DNA from: Salipiger marinus
Lineage (GTDB): Bacteria > Pseudomonadota > Alphaproteobacteria > Rhodobacterales > Rhodobacteraceae
Direction of reading: 5' to 3'
Length of the DNA stretch: 64,000 nucleotides
Assembly (NCBI RefSeq): GCF_900100085.1
Contig: NZ_FNEJ01000020.1
Coordinates: 1 to 64,000 of the forward strand
Part shown: positions 30,054 through 37,708 of the stretch, in pieces
Layout of the letters: every line of letters begins with the position of its first letter
How positions within the stretch are numbered: position 1 is the stretch's first letter
Made by a program: the position numbers and the translations under genes
The notes under the pieces: generated by a model
What the model saw: the letters and a program-made list of their open reading frames with translations, nothing else
What the model was told of the DNA's origin: nothing
Database searches by the model: none

Positions 30054-30647
30054 GTGGTGCTGCATTACACCGTCATCCCCACGGCCCGCGCCACGCTTGA
30101 CCATCTGCGCCACCCCGGATCCGGCGTCTCCGCCCATTACGTGCTCGACCGCGACGGCACCTGCTGGCAGCTCGTCACCGAAGAGATGCGCGCATGGCAT
30201 GCGGGGCTTGGCGCATGGGGCACGGTGACCGAGGTCAATTCCCGGGCCATCGGCATCGAACTGGTCAATACCGGCACCGAACCCTTCCCCGAACCGCAGA
30301 TCTCGGCGCTGGAGACGCTGCTCGCGGGGATCCTGCGGCGCTGGTCCATCCCCCCCGCCCGGGTCATCGGCCATTCCGACATGGCCCCGACCCGCAAGCA
30401 GGATCCCGGCCCCCGTTTCGACTGGGCGCGGCTGGTGCGCCGCGGGCTTGCGGTCGCGGCCGCGCCTGCCGCCCCCGGGGACTTCCTCGGCGCCGCCGCG
30501 CGGTTCGGCTACCGCGCAGCCCCCGGCGAGGAAGAGGCGCTGCTTGCGGCCTTCCGCGCCCGCTTCCGCCCCGGCGCCCGCGGCCCGCTCGACGATCACG
30601 ACCGGGCCCTGATGGCCGGGCTCGCCGCCGCCTATCCCGCCGGCTGA
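30054..30647 (+). CDS. N-acetylmuramoyl-L-alanine amidase (Amidase_2/AmpD-like); true start probably upstream
   Basis: The enzyme cleaves the amide between muramic acid and the peptide in peptidoglycan or its fragments. Zinc-ligand histidines lie in VVLHYTVIP and GHSDMAPTRKQDPGPRFDW, and the HAGLGAW and IGIELVN segments complete the family pattern. The first ordinary start codon is this GTG at 30054. However, in-frame sequence upstream encodes the conserved lead-in PSDNFGPRRSGARPDL. The only candidate start that includes it is a CTG at 29988, which overlaps the TGA of the previous gene (CTGA). No signal peptide is seen, so the enzyme is probably cytoplasmic, as in AmpD recycling. Confidence 0.85.
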   Translation: MVLHYTVIPTARATLDHLRHPGSGVSAHYVLDRDGTCWQLVTEEMRAWHAGLGAWGTVTEVNSRAIGIELVNTGTEPFPEPQISALETLLAGILRRWSIPPARVIGHSDMAPTRKQDPGPRFDWARLVRRGLAVAAAPAAPGDFLGAAARFGYRAAPGEEEALLAAFRARFRPGARGPLDDHDRALMAGLAAAYPAG

Positions 30648-30649
30648 CG

Positions 30650-30720
30650 CTTCATCTTGCCCCTAAACTCCGGGGGTGAATTGGCGCTCCGCGCCAAGAG
30701 GGGGCAGAGCCCCCTCCTCC
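30650..30720 (-). repeat. Intergenic repeat family B, copy 1
   Basis: Read on the minus strand: GGGGGCTCTGCCCCC, a CTTGGCGC/GCGCCAA stem, CACCCCCGGAGTTTAGGGGC and AAGATGAA. Except for a base or two in the small stem, it is the inverted twin of 46241-46311. It starts 3 nt after the amidase stop. Confidence 0.85.
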
Positions 30721-30791
30721 CCTCCCCCCGCGCTTTACCTGCCACGAGGCCGTGCTACCCTCCGGCCCGAACCACATCAGGAGACTGCCTC

Positions 30792-31484
30792 ATGAACATC
30801 CTCTGGCTTGGCCACGGATCCTTCCGCATCGACATCGAAGATCAGGTGCTGCTCATCGACCCTTGGGTGCATGGCAATCCGATGATGCCCGAAGACCGCA
30901 TCGAGGAGGCGCTGCAGGGCGCCACGCAGATCCTTGTCACCCATGGCCATTCCGACCACACCGCCGATCTGGTGACGGTCTCGCAGAAAACCGGCGCGCC
31001 GGTCTCCGGCATGGTGGAACTGGCCGGGATGCTGCATGGTCAGGGCGCGGTCGAGGGCCATGCCTTCAACAAGGGCGGCACCGTCAGCTTCGGCGGCGTC
31101 CGGGTGACCATGGTGCCCGCCTCGCATTCCTCCTCGCTGCCCGTCGACGGCAAGCCGCATTATGCCGGAATGGAAACCGGCTTCATGATCGCGGGCGAGG
31201 GCCATGTGATCTACTTCTCCGGCGACACCACGCTGATGGCCGACATGGGCTGGATGGGCGCCTATCACAAGCCCGACATCGGCATCCTGTCCTGTGGCGG
31301 CTATTACACCATGGACATGGCCGCCGCGGCCTATGCCGCCAAGACATGGTTCGACTTCAAGACCGTGATCCCCGGCCATTACCGCACCTTCCCGGCGCTG
31401 GAACAGTCGGCGGCGGCGCTGGCAGAGGCGCTGCCCGGCGTGCGCGTGGTGGAGCCGCAGGTGCTGGAACCGATCACGATCTAG
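30792..31484 (+). CDS. UPF0173 metallo-beta-lactamase-fold hydrolase
   Basis: This 230-residue cytoplasmic protein has the metallo-hydrolase motif THGHSDHTADL (about residues 54-64). Further ligands are VPASHSSS and FSGDTTLMADM, and the closing His is in VIPGHYRTFP. It belongs to the UlaG/UPF0173 group. The true substrate is unknown. The ATG follows CAGGAGACTGCCTC. Repeat B1 lies directly upstream, so its promoter is probably inside or just after the repeat. Confidence 0.9.
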   Translation: MNILWLGHGSFRIDIEDQVLLIDPWVHGNPMMPEDRIEEALQGATQILVTHGHSDHTADLVTVSQKTGAPVSGMVELAGMLHGQGAVEGHAFNKGGTVSFGGVRVTMVPASHSSSLPVDGKPHYAGMETGFMIAGEGHVIYFSGDTTLMADMGWMGAYHKPDIGILSCGGYYTMDMAAAAYAAKTWFDFKTVIPGHYRTFPALEQSAAALAEALPGVRVVEPQVLEPITI

Positions 31485-31559
31485 GCCAAAACGCCGCCTC
31501 CCCGGCTTGCCCGGGGGGCGCGGCATTCCATGGGGGCAGGACAGGGACAGCGGGCGGGC

Positions 31560-32558
31560 ATGACGGCAGGCAGCGGCACACCGCTCAACATCCTCATCGT
31601 CGGACAGCGCGGGCGGCTGGCCTATGAGGCCGCGCTTTTTGCACTGTCGCTGGCCGCCACCACCCCGCGCGACGCGGTGCGGCTTTTTGTGGCCGAACCG
31701 CAGCCCGGCCCGCTCTGGTCGCAGGATCCGCGCATCGGCGATCCGGCCCTGCTCGACCTGCTGCAGGACTGCGGCGCGACCCTGCTGCCCTTCGCCTCCG
31801 CCCATTTTGGCGAGACCTATCCCTATGGCAACAAGATCGAGGCGCTGCTGGCCCTGCCCGAAGGCCAGCCCTTCGTGTTCTTCGACACCGACACGCTGAT
31901 CACCGGCGATCTGACCACGGTGCCCTTCGATTTTGCCCGCCCCACCGCCTCGCTGCGCCGCGAAGGCACATGGCCCCGGATCGAGCTTTACGGCCCCGGC
32001 TATACGCAGATCTGGCGCGCGCTCTATGACCGGTTCGGGCTGGATTTTGCCGCCTCGCTGGATCTGGCTCAGCCCGACGAGCACTGGCGGCGCTATCTCT
32101 ACTTCAACGCGGGCTTCTACTTTTACGACTGTCCAAAGGTGTTTGGCACCCGGTTTCTGCAATATGCCTTGTCCATTCGCGATGATCCCCCGCCAGAGCT
32201 GGTCTGCCAGAGCCTTGATCCGTGGCTCGATCAGGTGGCGCTGCCGCTGGTGATCCACAGCCTTGGCGGCGGGCGCGACACCCTGCCCGAAGGGCTGCTG
32301 GATGGGCGGATCAGCTGTCATTACCGCACCCTGCCGCTGCTTTATGCCCGGGAAAGCGCGGCGGTGGTCGCCCTGCTGGAAGAGATCACCGCCCCCAACC
32401 GCGTCAAGAAGGTGCTGAAGGGCTACGAGCCGCTGCGGCGCATGGTCTATCAGGGGCTCGGGCAGCGCGCCCGCGCGCTTTTCGACCGCAGCGACCTGCC
32501 CCGGCGCGAACAGGCGATCCGGAACCGGCTGAAACGCGAAGGCCTCTGGCTGCGCTAG
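31560..32558 (+). CDS. Putative glycosyltransferase (GT-A-like, DTD motif)
   Basis: The soluble protein of about 332 residues starts with a Rossmann-like strand (LNILIVGQRGRLAYEAALFALSL). It carries YPYGNKIEALLALPEGQPFVFF followed by a DTD metal motif (Asp109-Thr-Asp111) like nucleotide-sugar transferases of the GT8 kind. Its RYLYFNAGFYFYDC region also matches the acceptor side of such enzymes. The acceptor is unknown. An ATG 10 codons earlier (31530) is possible, and neither start has a clear Shine-Dalgarno. Confidence 0.68.
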   Translation: MTAGSGTPLNILIVGQRGRLAYEAALFALSLAATTPRDAVRLFVAEPQPGPLWSQDPRIGDPALLDLLQDCGATLLPFASAHFGETYPYGNKIEALLALPEGQPFVFFDTDTLITGDLTTVPFDFARPTASLRREGTWPRIELYGPGYTQIWRALYDRFGLDFAASLDLAQPDEHWRRYLYFNAGFYFYDCPKVFGTRFLQYALSIRDDPPPELVCQSLDPWLDQVALPLVIHSLGGGRDTLPEGLLDGRISCHYRTLPLLYARESAAVVALLEEITAPNRVKKVLKGYEPLRRMVYQGLGQRARALFDRSDLPRREQAIRNRLKREGLWLR

Positions 32559-32599
32559 GGCGCGGGCGCGGACAGCGGGGCGTTGCGGGCCGCGCGGGG

Positions 32600-32623
32600 A
32601 TGGCTTACCGCTGGGTCATCTGA
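32600..32623 (+). CDS. Candidate 7-codon leader ORF of metY
   Basis: ATG-GCT-TAC-CGC-TGG-GTC-ATC-TGA (MAYRWVI), preceded by CGCGGGG, ends 19 nt before the metY start. Its last four codons coincide with the 5' arm of the hairpin that buries the metY AUG, so its translation would open that hairpin. The sequence gives no proof that it is translated. Confidence 0.3.
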   Translation: MAYRWVI

Positions 32624-32651
32624 TCGCGGGAGGAGGCCCAAGATGACCCAG
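32611..32651 (+). promoter_or_regulatory. Start-codon-sequestering hairpin of metY
   Basis: CTGGGTCATCT (32611-32621) and AGATGACCCAG (32641-32651) are perfect 11-nt complements. The metY AUG (32643-32645) lies inside the 3' arm, and the Shine-Dalgarno GGGAGGAGG is in the 19-nt loop. GGGCC at 32587-32591 could also pair with GGCCC at 32635-32639. I do not recognise a known SAM riboswitch class. Confidence 0.6.
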
Positions 32652-33923
32652 AACCACGGATTCGACACGCTGCAGATCCATGCCGGTGCCCGGCCCGATC
32701 CGGCCACCGGCGCCCGGCAGGTGCCGATCTACCAGACCACCGCCTATGTGTTCCGCGACGCGGACCATGCGGCGGCGCTGTTCAACCTGCAGGAGGTCGG
32801 CTATATCTATTCGCGCCTGACCAACCCCACCGTGGCCGCGCTGCAGGAGCGGGTCGCGGCGCTGGAGGGCGGCGCGGGCGCGGTCTGCTGCTCTTCGGGC
32901 CATGCGGCGCAGATCATGGCGCTGTTCCCGCTGATGGGGCCGGGGCGCAACATCGTCGCCTCGACCCGGGCCTATGGCGGCACCATCACCCAGTTCAGCC
33001 AGACCATCCGCCGCTTCGGCTGGTCCTGCAGCTTTGTCGATTTTGACGATCTGGACGCGGTCGAGGCCGCGATCGACGAAAACACCCGCGCCATCTTCTG
33101 CGAAAGCATCGCCAATCCCGGCGGCTACATCACCGATCTGGATGCCATCGCCGCAATCGCGCAGCGCGCGGGCCTGCCGCTGATCGTCGACAACACCTCG
33201 GCCACGCCCTATCTCTGCCGCCCCATCGAGCATGGCGCGACGCTGGTGGTGCATTCGCTGACCAAATACATGACCGGCAACGGCACGGTGACCGGCGGCT
33301 GCGTGGTGGATTCGGGCAGCTTCGACTGGTCGACGTCGGACAAATTCCCGTCGCTTTCGGCGCCGGAACCCGCCTATCACGGGCTGAAATTCCACGAGAC
33401 CTTTGGCGCGCTCGCCTTCACCTTCCATTCCATCGCGGTGGGGCTGCGCGATCTGGGCATGACCATGAACCCGCAGGGCGCGCATTACACGCTGATGGGG
33501 ATCGAGACCCTGTCGCTGCGGATGCGGCAGCATGTGGCCAATGCCAAGCGCGTGGCGGGCTGGCTTGAAACCCATCCGGCGGTGGCGAAGGTCACCTATG
33601 CCGGGCTGCCGTCGTCGCCCTATGCCGACCGGGTGGCGCGGATCTGCCCCAAGGGGGCCGGCGCGCTCTTCACCGTCACGCTGAAGGGCGGCTATGACGC
33701 CTGTCTGCGGTTTGTGGACGGGCTGAAGATCTTCAGCCATGTCGCCAATCTGGGCGATACGCGCAGTCTGGTGATCCATTCCGCCTCCACCACCCACCGG
33801 CAGCTGTCAGAGGCGCAGCAGATCGCGGCGGGCGCCGCCCCGGATGTGGTGCGCATCTCCATCGGGATCGAGGATGCCGAGGATCTGATCGCCGATCTGG
33901 ATCAGGCGCTGAACCGGGCCTGA
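32643..33923 (+). CDS. metY: O-acetylhomoserine (thiol)-lyase, Cys/Met metabolism PLP enzyme
   Basis: The enzyme forms homocysteine from O-acetylhomoserine and sulfide in methionine synthesis. The 426-residue protein is a fold-type I PLP enzyme: ETLQIHAG-like start (FDTLQIHAGARPDP), YSRLTNPTVAALQERVAALEGG, and the PLP-binding lysine in HSLTKYMTGNG (Lys208). The length and the inserted loop around residues 215-240 favour the MetY group over cystathionine synthases. A strong GGAGGAGG precedes the ATG but lies in a hairpin loop (see the leader entries). A terminator and repeat A3 follow the gene. Confidence 0.92.
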   Translation: MTQNHGFDTLQIHAGARPDPATGARQVPIYQTTAYVFRDADHAAALFNLQEVGYIYSRLTNPTVAALQERVAALEGGAGAVCCSSGHAAQIMALFPLMGPGRNIVASTRAYGGTITQFSQTIRRFGWSCSFVDFDDLDAVEAAIDENTRAIFCESIANPGGYITDLDAIAAIAQRAGLPLIVDNTSATPYLCRPIEHGATLVVHSLTKYMTGNGTVTGGCVVDSGSFDWSTSDKFPSLSAPEPAYHGLKFHETFGALAFTFHSIAVGLRDLGMTMNPQGAHYTLMGIETLSLRMRQHVANAKRVAGWLETHPAVAKVTYAGLPSSPYADRVARICPKGAGALFTVTLKGGYDACLRFVDGLKIFSHVANLGDTRSLVIHSASTTHRQLSEAQQIAAGAAPDVVRISIGIEDAEDLIADLDQALNRA

Positions 33924-33940
33924 GCCCGGCGGTGGGGTGG

Positions 33941-33992
33941 CGGGGGCTCTGCCCCCGTCCGCTGACGCGGACTCCCCCGGGATATTTGGGGC
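33941..33992 (+). repeat. Intergenic repeat family A, copy 3
   Basis: GGGGGCTCTGCCCCC, a CGTCCGC/GCGGAC stem, then CTCCCCCGGGATATTTGGGGC, between metY and its terminator. It matches copy 2 in both ends and differs in the middle stem. Confidence 0.8.
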
Positions 33993-34007
33993 CGCTGGAA
34001 ACGCAGG

Positions 34008-34040
34008 ACGCGGCGCCGGGGATCCGGCGCCGCGTTTTTT
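34008..34040 (+). terminator. Intrinsic terminator after metY
   Basis: A perfect 12-bp stem (34008-34019 with 34024-34035, loop GGAT) is followed by five more T residues. It separates metY from the convergent SIMPL gene. Confidence 0.92.
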
Positions 34041-34047
34041 CGGGGGC

Positions 34048-34761
34048 TCACTCGCCCAGAGCAAATTCCATGGTGACGCTGCTCGACAGTTCCGCCTCGC
34101 CTGCGGCCACGGGCACGGAGGCCGCGCGCATTTCCATCATCGGCGCGGGCGGGGCGTAGCCGCCGCCGCCTTCGCTGATCGACAGCACCCGGCCCAGCGA
34201 CACGCCTGCCGCCTCGGCCAGCACCTGCGCGCGGGCCATGGCATCGGCCACGGCGTCGCGGCGCGCCGCCTCGAGGACCGGATCGGGGTTCTGCAGCCCG
34301 AAGCTGAGGCCGGAAAGCTGGTTCGCGCCATCCTCCAGCACCGCCTGCAGCACGTCACCCAGTTTCTCCAGATCGCGCACGCGCACGGTCAGCGTGTTGC
34401 GCGCCTCGTAGCCGGTGATGCGGCGGTCTTCGGCGCTGTCATAGCCGCCCGCCCAGAGCGGCTGCAGGCTCAGATCCGAGGTCTGCCGGTCGCGCGGCTC
34501 GATGCCCAGCGTGTCGAGCCGGGCAAGGATGGCCTCCGCCGCCTGCGAGGCAGTGTCCATCGCCACCCCGGCCTCGGGGTTTTCGGCGGTGATGCCCAGC
34601 GAAATCGTGGCCATGTCGGGGGTGGCGGTGGCGCTGCCATCGCCGGTCACCGTCAGCCGGGGTGCGTCTGGCGGCGTCGGCTGCGCGGTGGCGGCGAGCG
34701 GCGCCAGCCCCACGAGACAGGCCGCGGTCAGAAGGGCGGCGGGACGCGGGATCATACGCAT
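34048..34761 (-). CDS. SIMPL-domain (DUF541) periplasmic protein
   Basis: The 237-residue protein has a signal peptide (hydrophobic residues 8-24, TAQ cut). The mature part is the SIMPL domain: RLTVTGDGSATATPDMATISLGI at its start, then the ITGYEARNTLTVRVRDLEKLGDVL core. It ends with PVAAGEAELSSSVTMEFAL. Family members such as BP26/OMP28 form channel-like oligomers in the periplasm. The biochemical role is uncertain. The ATG at 34761 follows GGAGG. A second ATG two codons later is possible. Confidence 0.88.
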   Translation of the reverse strand: MRMIPRPAALLTAACLVGLAPLAATAQPTPPDAPRLTVTGDGSATATPDMATISLGITAENPEAGVAMDTASQAAEAILARLDTLGIEPRDRQTSDLSLQPLWAGGYDSAEDRRITGYEARNTLTVRVRDLEKLGDVLQAVLEDGANQLSGLSFGLQNPDPVLEAARRDAVADAMARAQVLAEAAGVSLGRVLSISEGGGGYAPPAPMMEMRAASVPVAAGEAELSSSVTMEFALGE

Positions 34762-34927
34762 GGGGGAACCTCCGTCTTGCGTGTTCGGCGGGCACTGTCC
34801 CGCGATCGCGCCGCCGCCGCAAGGCCCCGCCGGGGCTTGATTCCTGCCCTCAGCGGAGAGTTGCTGCCCGCCCCGGACGCCCCTGTTGGGACTCCCATCG
34901 CGACGGGAGCAATGGTAGAACGGGCGC

Positions 34928-37699
34928 ATGGGACCCGGTTTCGCGCTTTTCCTTTCCTTTGAGGGCATCACCCTGCTTCGCCGTCTTGGCGAAGGCTGGG
35001 TGCCACTGGCCGAACGGCCCTTTGATCCCGACCATCTGGATCAGGCGCTGGCAGAGCTGCGCGACGAGGCGCTGGCGCGGTCTTCCGAAGGCACCACGGT
35101 GGCGGTGTTCCTGCCCAACGAACAGGTGCGCTACCTGTCGCTGGCCGATCCCGGGGGCGGCGTTGCCGAACGCGCCCGCGCGGTGCGTGCCGCCTATGAC
35201 GGGGTCACGCCCTATGCGGTGCTGGATCTGGTGATCGACTGGGTGCCCGCCGAGGGGCGGCTGAAGGCGGCGGCGGTGGCCCGCGAGACGCTGGAAGAGG
35301 CCGAGACCTTTCTGACCGCCTGCGGATTCGTGCCGCAGGTGTTCCATGCCGTGGCCGCGGCGCAGGATTTTGTCGGCACGGTGCATTTTGGCGCGGCCCC
35401 CGGCTGGTCCGGGCCGGTGCCGCCGCGTCCGGGGCCGTTCCGCCTGCTGGACGAGGCGCCGGAGGCGCCGCCCGCGCCGGTGGAGATCGCAGCGGAAAAG
35501 CCCAAGGCTGCGGAGGGGCTGCCGGTGACCGCGCCCGTGGCTCCATCCGTGCCCAAAAAGGGCGCGGATCCGGAGCCCGTGATCCCTGAACCCAAACCTG
35601 CGCCCGACCCTGTCGCCGTGCCGGAGCCTGCGCCGGTTGTGCCGCCGCCTGCCAAGCCCGAGGGCGAAGCTCCGCCATGGGAGCGCGACGTGCCGCCGCC
35701 TGCCGCCGCGCCCGCGTCCGACGCTCAGGTCCGGTTTTCCAGCATCCGGGCCGCGCGCGACGCCCCGCCGCCGCCGCTGACCGCGCCCCGGCTGCCCTCG
35801 GGGCCGCCCCGGTTCACCCCGGCGGTTCCCGCCTCTGCCGCAGCGCGCCCTGCCGCCGCAACGGGCAAGGCCGTGCCGGTCAATGCCCCCTCGGTGGCCG
35901 CCGGAAGCAAGCCCGTGGACAGGCCCGCCGCCGCGAAGGCGACCGTTCCCGCGCCCTCGGTTGCGCCCGCATCCCAGAAAGGCGCCACGACAGCCCCTGC
36001 CGTTGCCCCGGCGTCCAAGGCGGCAGCCCCTGCCCCGAAGGCGCCCGCGCCCAAGGCAGCACCTGCCCCCGCTGCGGGCACGGGCGGCAAGGCACGTCCT
36101 GCCGCCGGGCCGAAACCCGCCCCGGACCGGGCGACGCCGACGCCGGACAAGGTTCCGGCCAAGCCTGCCAAGGCGCCTGCGCCTGCCCCCGCCTCCGCCG
36201 CTCCGGCGCGGGTGCCGCCGGCGCTGTCGATGCGCCCCACCCCGCCCGCGCAGCGGCGCGACGCGCCTATCGCCGCCCGGCTTGCCGCGATGCGCCGCGA
36301 AGAGCCGGACACGCCCGCCCCCGCCACGCCGCCCGCCGCACTGGATCCGGAGGAGGAGCGGCGGCGGATGACCGTCTTTGGCGCCCGGCGCGAGGAAACG
36401 GTCGGCGGCAAGCCCCGGCATCTGGGGCTGATGCTGACCGTGGTGCTGCTGGTGTTTCTGGCCGGGATGGCGGCATGGGCCTCCATCCGCTTCGACACCG
36501 GCCTCACGCAGCTGTTTGCACCCGGTCCCGACACCGTGGCGGAACCGGTGGTGGCGGCCCTGCCGGAGCCCGAGCCGGAGCCCGCCCAGCCGGTCGCGCC
36601 CCCCTACCCCGCAGAGACCGAGCAGGCCGCACCCGCCGAGGTGCCTGCCCCACCCGCCACGCCTTCGACCAGTCCCGAAGAAGCCGCCGCCACCTATGCC
36701 GCCACCGGCGTCTGGCAGCGCGCGCCGGACTCGCCGCTGGAGCCGCCGCAATCCACCACCGACAACATCCACTGGGCCTCGGTGGACCCGAAGGTGCAGC
36801 CCTTTGACAGCGTGGCCCTGCCCGATCTTGATGCCACGCAGGAGCGGGATCTGACCCTGCCCGCCGTGGCGCTGCCGCCGGGTCCGGGGGTGCGCTTCGA
36901 TCTGGACGGGCGCGGGCTGGTGCGTGCTACGCCCGAGGGCGCGCTGTCCCCGGACGGCATCCTGATCTATCGCGGCCAGCCGCCGCAGCTGCCGCCGCTG
37001 CGCAGCCCCGCCGCCACGCCGGAGACGCCGCCCGAGGCGGCGGACGATCCCGCCTCCGAGGCGGCGGCCCTGCCCGCCCTGCGCCCGGCGCTGCGTCCCG
37101 AGGATCTGGTGGCCCTGCCGCCGGAGGAGCAGGCCGCCCCCGATGCCCCCCCTGCCACCGACGCCTCGCTGGCCGCTCTGGGCGAAATCCGACCCGCCCT
37201 GCGCCCGCTGCCCCCGCCCGAGGAGACAGCCGCAGACACCGCGCCCGAGCTGCCCGCCGAAGATCCGGTGGCAGACCTTGAGGCGGTGACGCCGGACATC
37301 TCTGCCAGCGATCAGGCGGTGCAGCGCTCGCTGGCGCCGCTGCTGCGGCCCCGCACGCTGGAGGTTGCCCCGCCGCCGCAGCCGGAACCGGAACGGCGCG
37401 TGCAGACCGCCTCTGCCGCCAGCACGCGGGCGGCGCCCATGCCCAACATTCCGCAGAACACCAGCGTTGCCCAGCAGGCCACGATGCGGGGCCAGATCAA
37501 CCTGCGGCAGCTGAACCTGATCGGCGTCTATGGCAAGCCGTCCAGCCGCAGCGCGCTGATCCGGCTGCCCTCGGGGCGCTACCAGAAGGTGCAGGTCGGG
37601 GATCAGGTGGATGGCGGGCGCGTCTCGGCGATTGGCGAGGACGAGCTGCGCTATGTCAAAGGCGGGCGTAACATCGTCCTGTCGATGCCGCAGGGCTGA
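34928..37699 (+). CDS. Large Pro/Ala-rich single-pass membrane protein with GspL/PilM-like and GspC/PilP-like ends
   Basis: This is a 923-residue protein. Residues 1-160 look like a folded cytoplasmic domain (FLPNEQVRYLSL, VTPYAVLDLVIDWV) reminiscent of PilM/GspL. Residues 165-490 are a Pro/Ala/Lys-rich linker. One membrane segment lies at about 499-519 (LGLMLTVVLLVFLAGMAAW). A long acidic Pro-rich periplasmic stretch follows. The last 70 residues (about 854-923, LNLIGVYGKPSSRSALIRLP and VQVGDQVDGGRVSAIGEDEL) resemble the PilP/GspC homology region. A scaffold linking the inner membrane and periplasm in a pilus or secretion apparatus is a plausible reading. No other such gene is in the window. 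The function remains inferred. Confidence 0.8.
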   Translation: MGPGFALFLSFEGITLLRRLGEGWVPLAERPFDPDHLDQALAELRDEALARSSEGTTVAVFLPNEQVRYLSLADPGGGVAERARAVRAAYDGVTPYAVLDLVIDWVPAEGRLKAAAVARETLEEAETFLTACGFVPQVFHAVAAAQDFVGTVHFGAAPGWSGPVPPRPGPFRLLDEAPEAPPAPVEIAAEKPKAAEGLPVTAPVAPSVPKKGADPEPVIPEPKPAPDPVAVPEPAPVVPPPAKPEGEAPPWERDVPPPAAAPASDAQVRFSSIRAARDAPPPPLTAPRLPSGPPRFTPAVPASAAARPAAATGKAVPVNAPSVAAGSKPVDRPAAAKATVPAPSVAPASQKGATTAPAVAPASKAAAPAPKAPAPKAAPAPAAGTGGKARPAAGPKPAPDRATPTPDKVPAKPAKAPAPAPASAAPARVPPALSMRPTPPAQRRDAPIAARLAAMRREEPDTPAPATPPAALDPEEERRRMTVFGARREETVGGKPRHLGLMLTVVLLVFLAGMAAWASIRFDTGLTQLFAPGPDTVAEPVVAALPEPEPEPAQPVAPPYPAETEQAAPAEVPAPPATPSTSPEEAAATYAATGVWQRAPDSPLEPPQSTTDNIHWASVDPKVQPFDSVALPDLDATQERDLTLPAVALPPGPGVRFDLDGRGLVRATPEGALSPDGILIYRGQPPQLPPLRSPAATPETPPEAADDPASEAAALPALRPALRPEDLVALPPEEQAAPDAPPATDASLAALGEIRPALRPLPPPEETAADTAPELPAEDPVADLEAVTPDISASDQAVQRSLAPLLRPRTLEVAPPPQPEPERRVQTASAASTRAAPMPNIPQNTSVAQQATMRGQINLRQLNLIGVYGKPSSRSALIRLPSGRYQKVQVGDQVDGGRVSAIGEDELRYVKGGRNIVLSMPQG

Positions 37700-37708
37700 C
37701 CCACCCGC

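Noticed and set aside
32559-32642. Known SAM riboswitch upstream of metY
   Set aside because: I could not match SAM-II or SAM/SAH consensus elements. Only the start-codon hairpin and leader ORF are clear, so I reported those without a class name.
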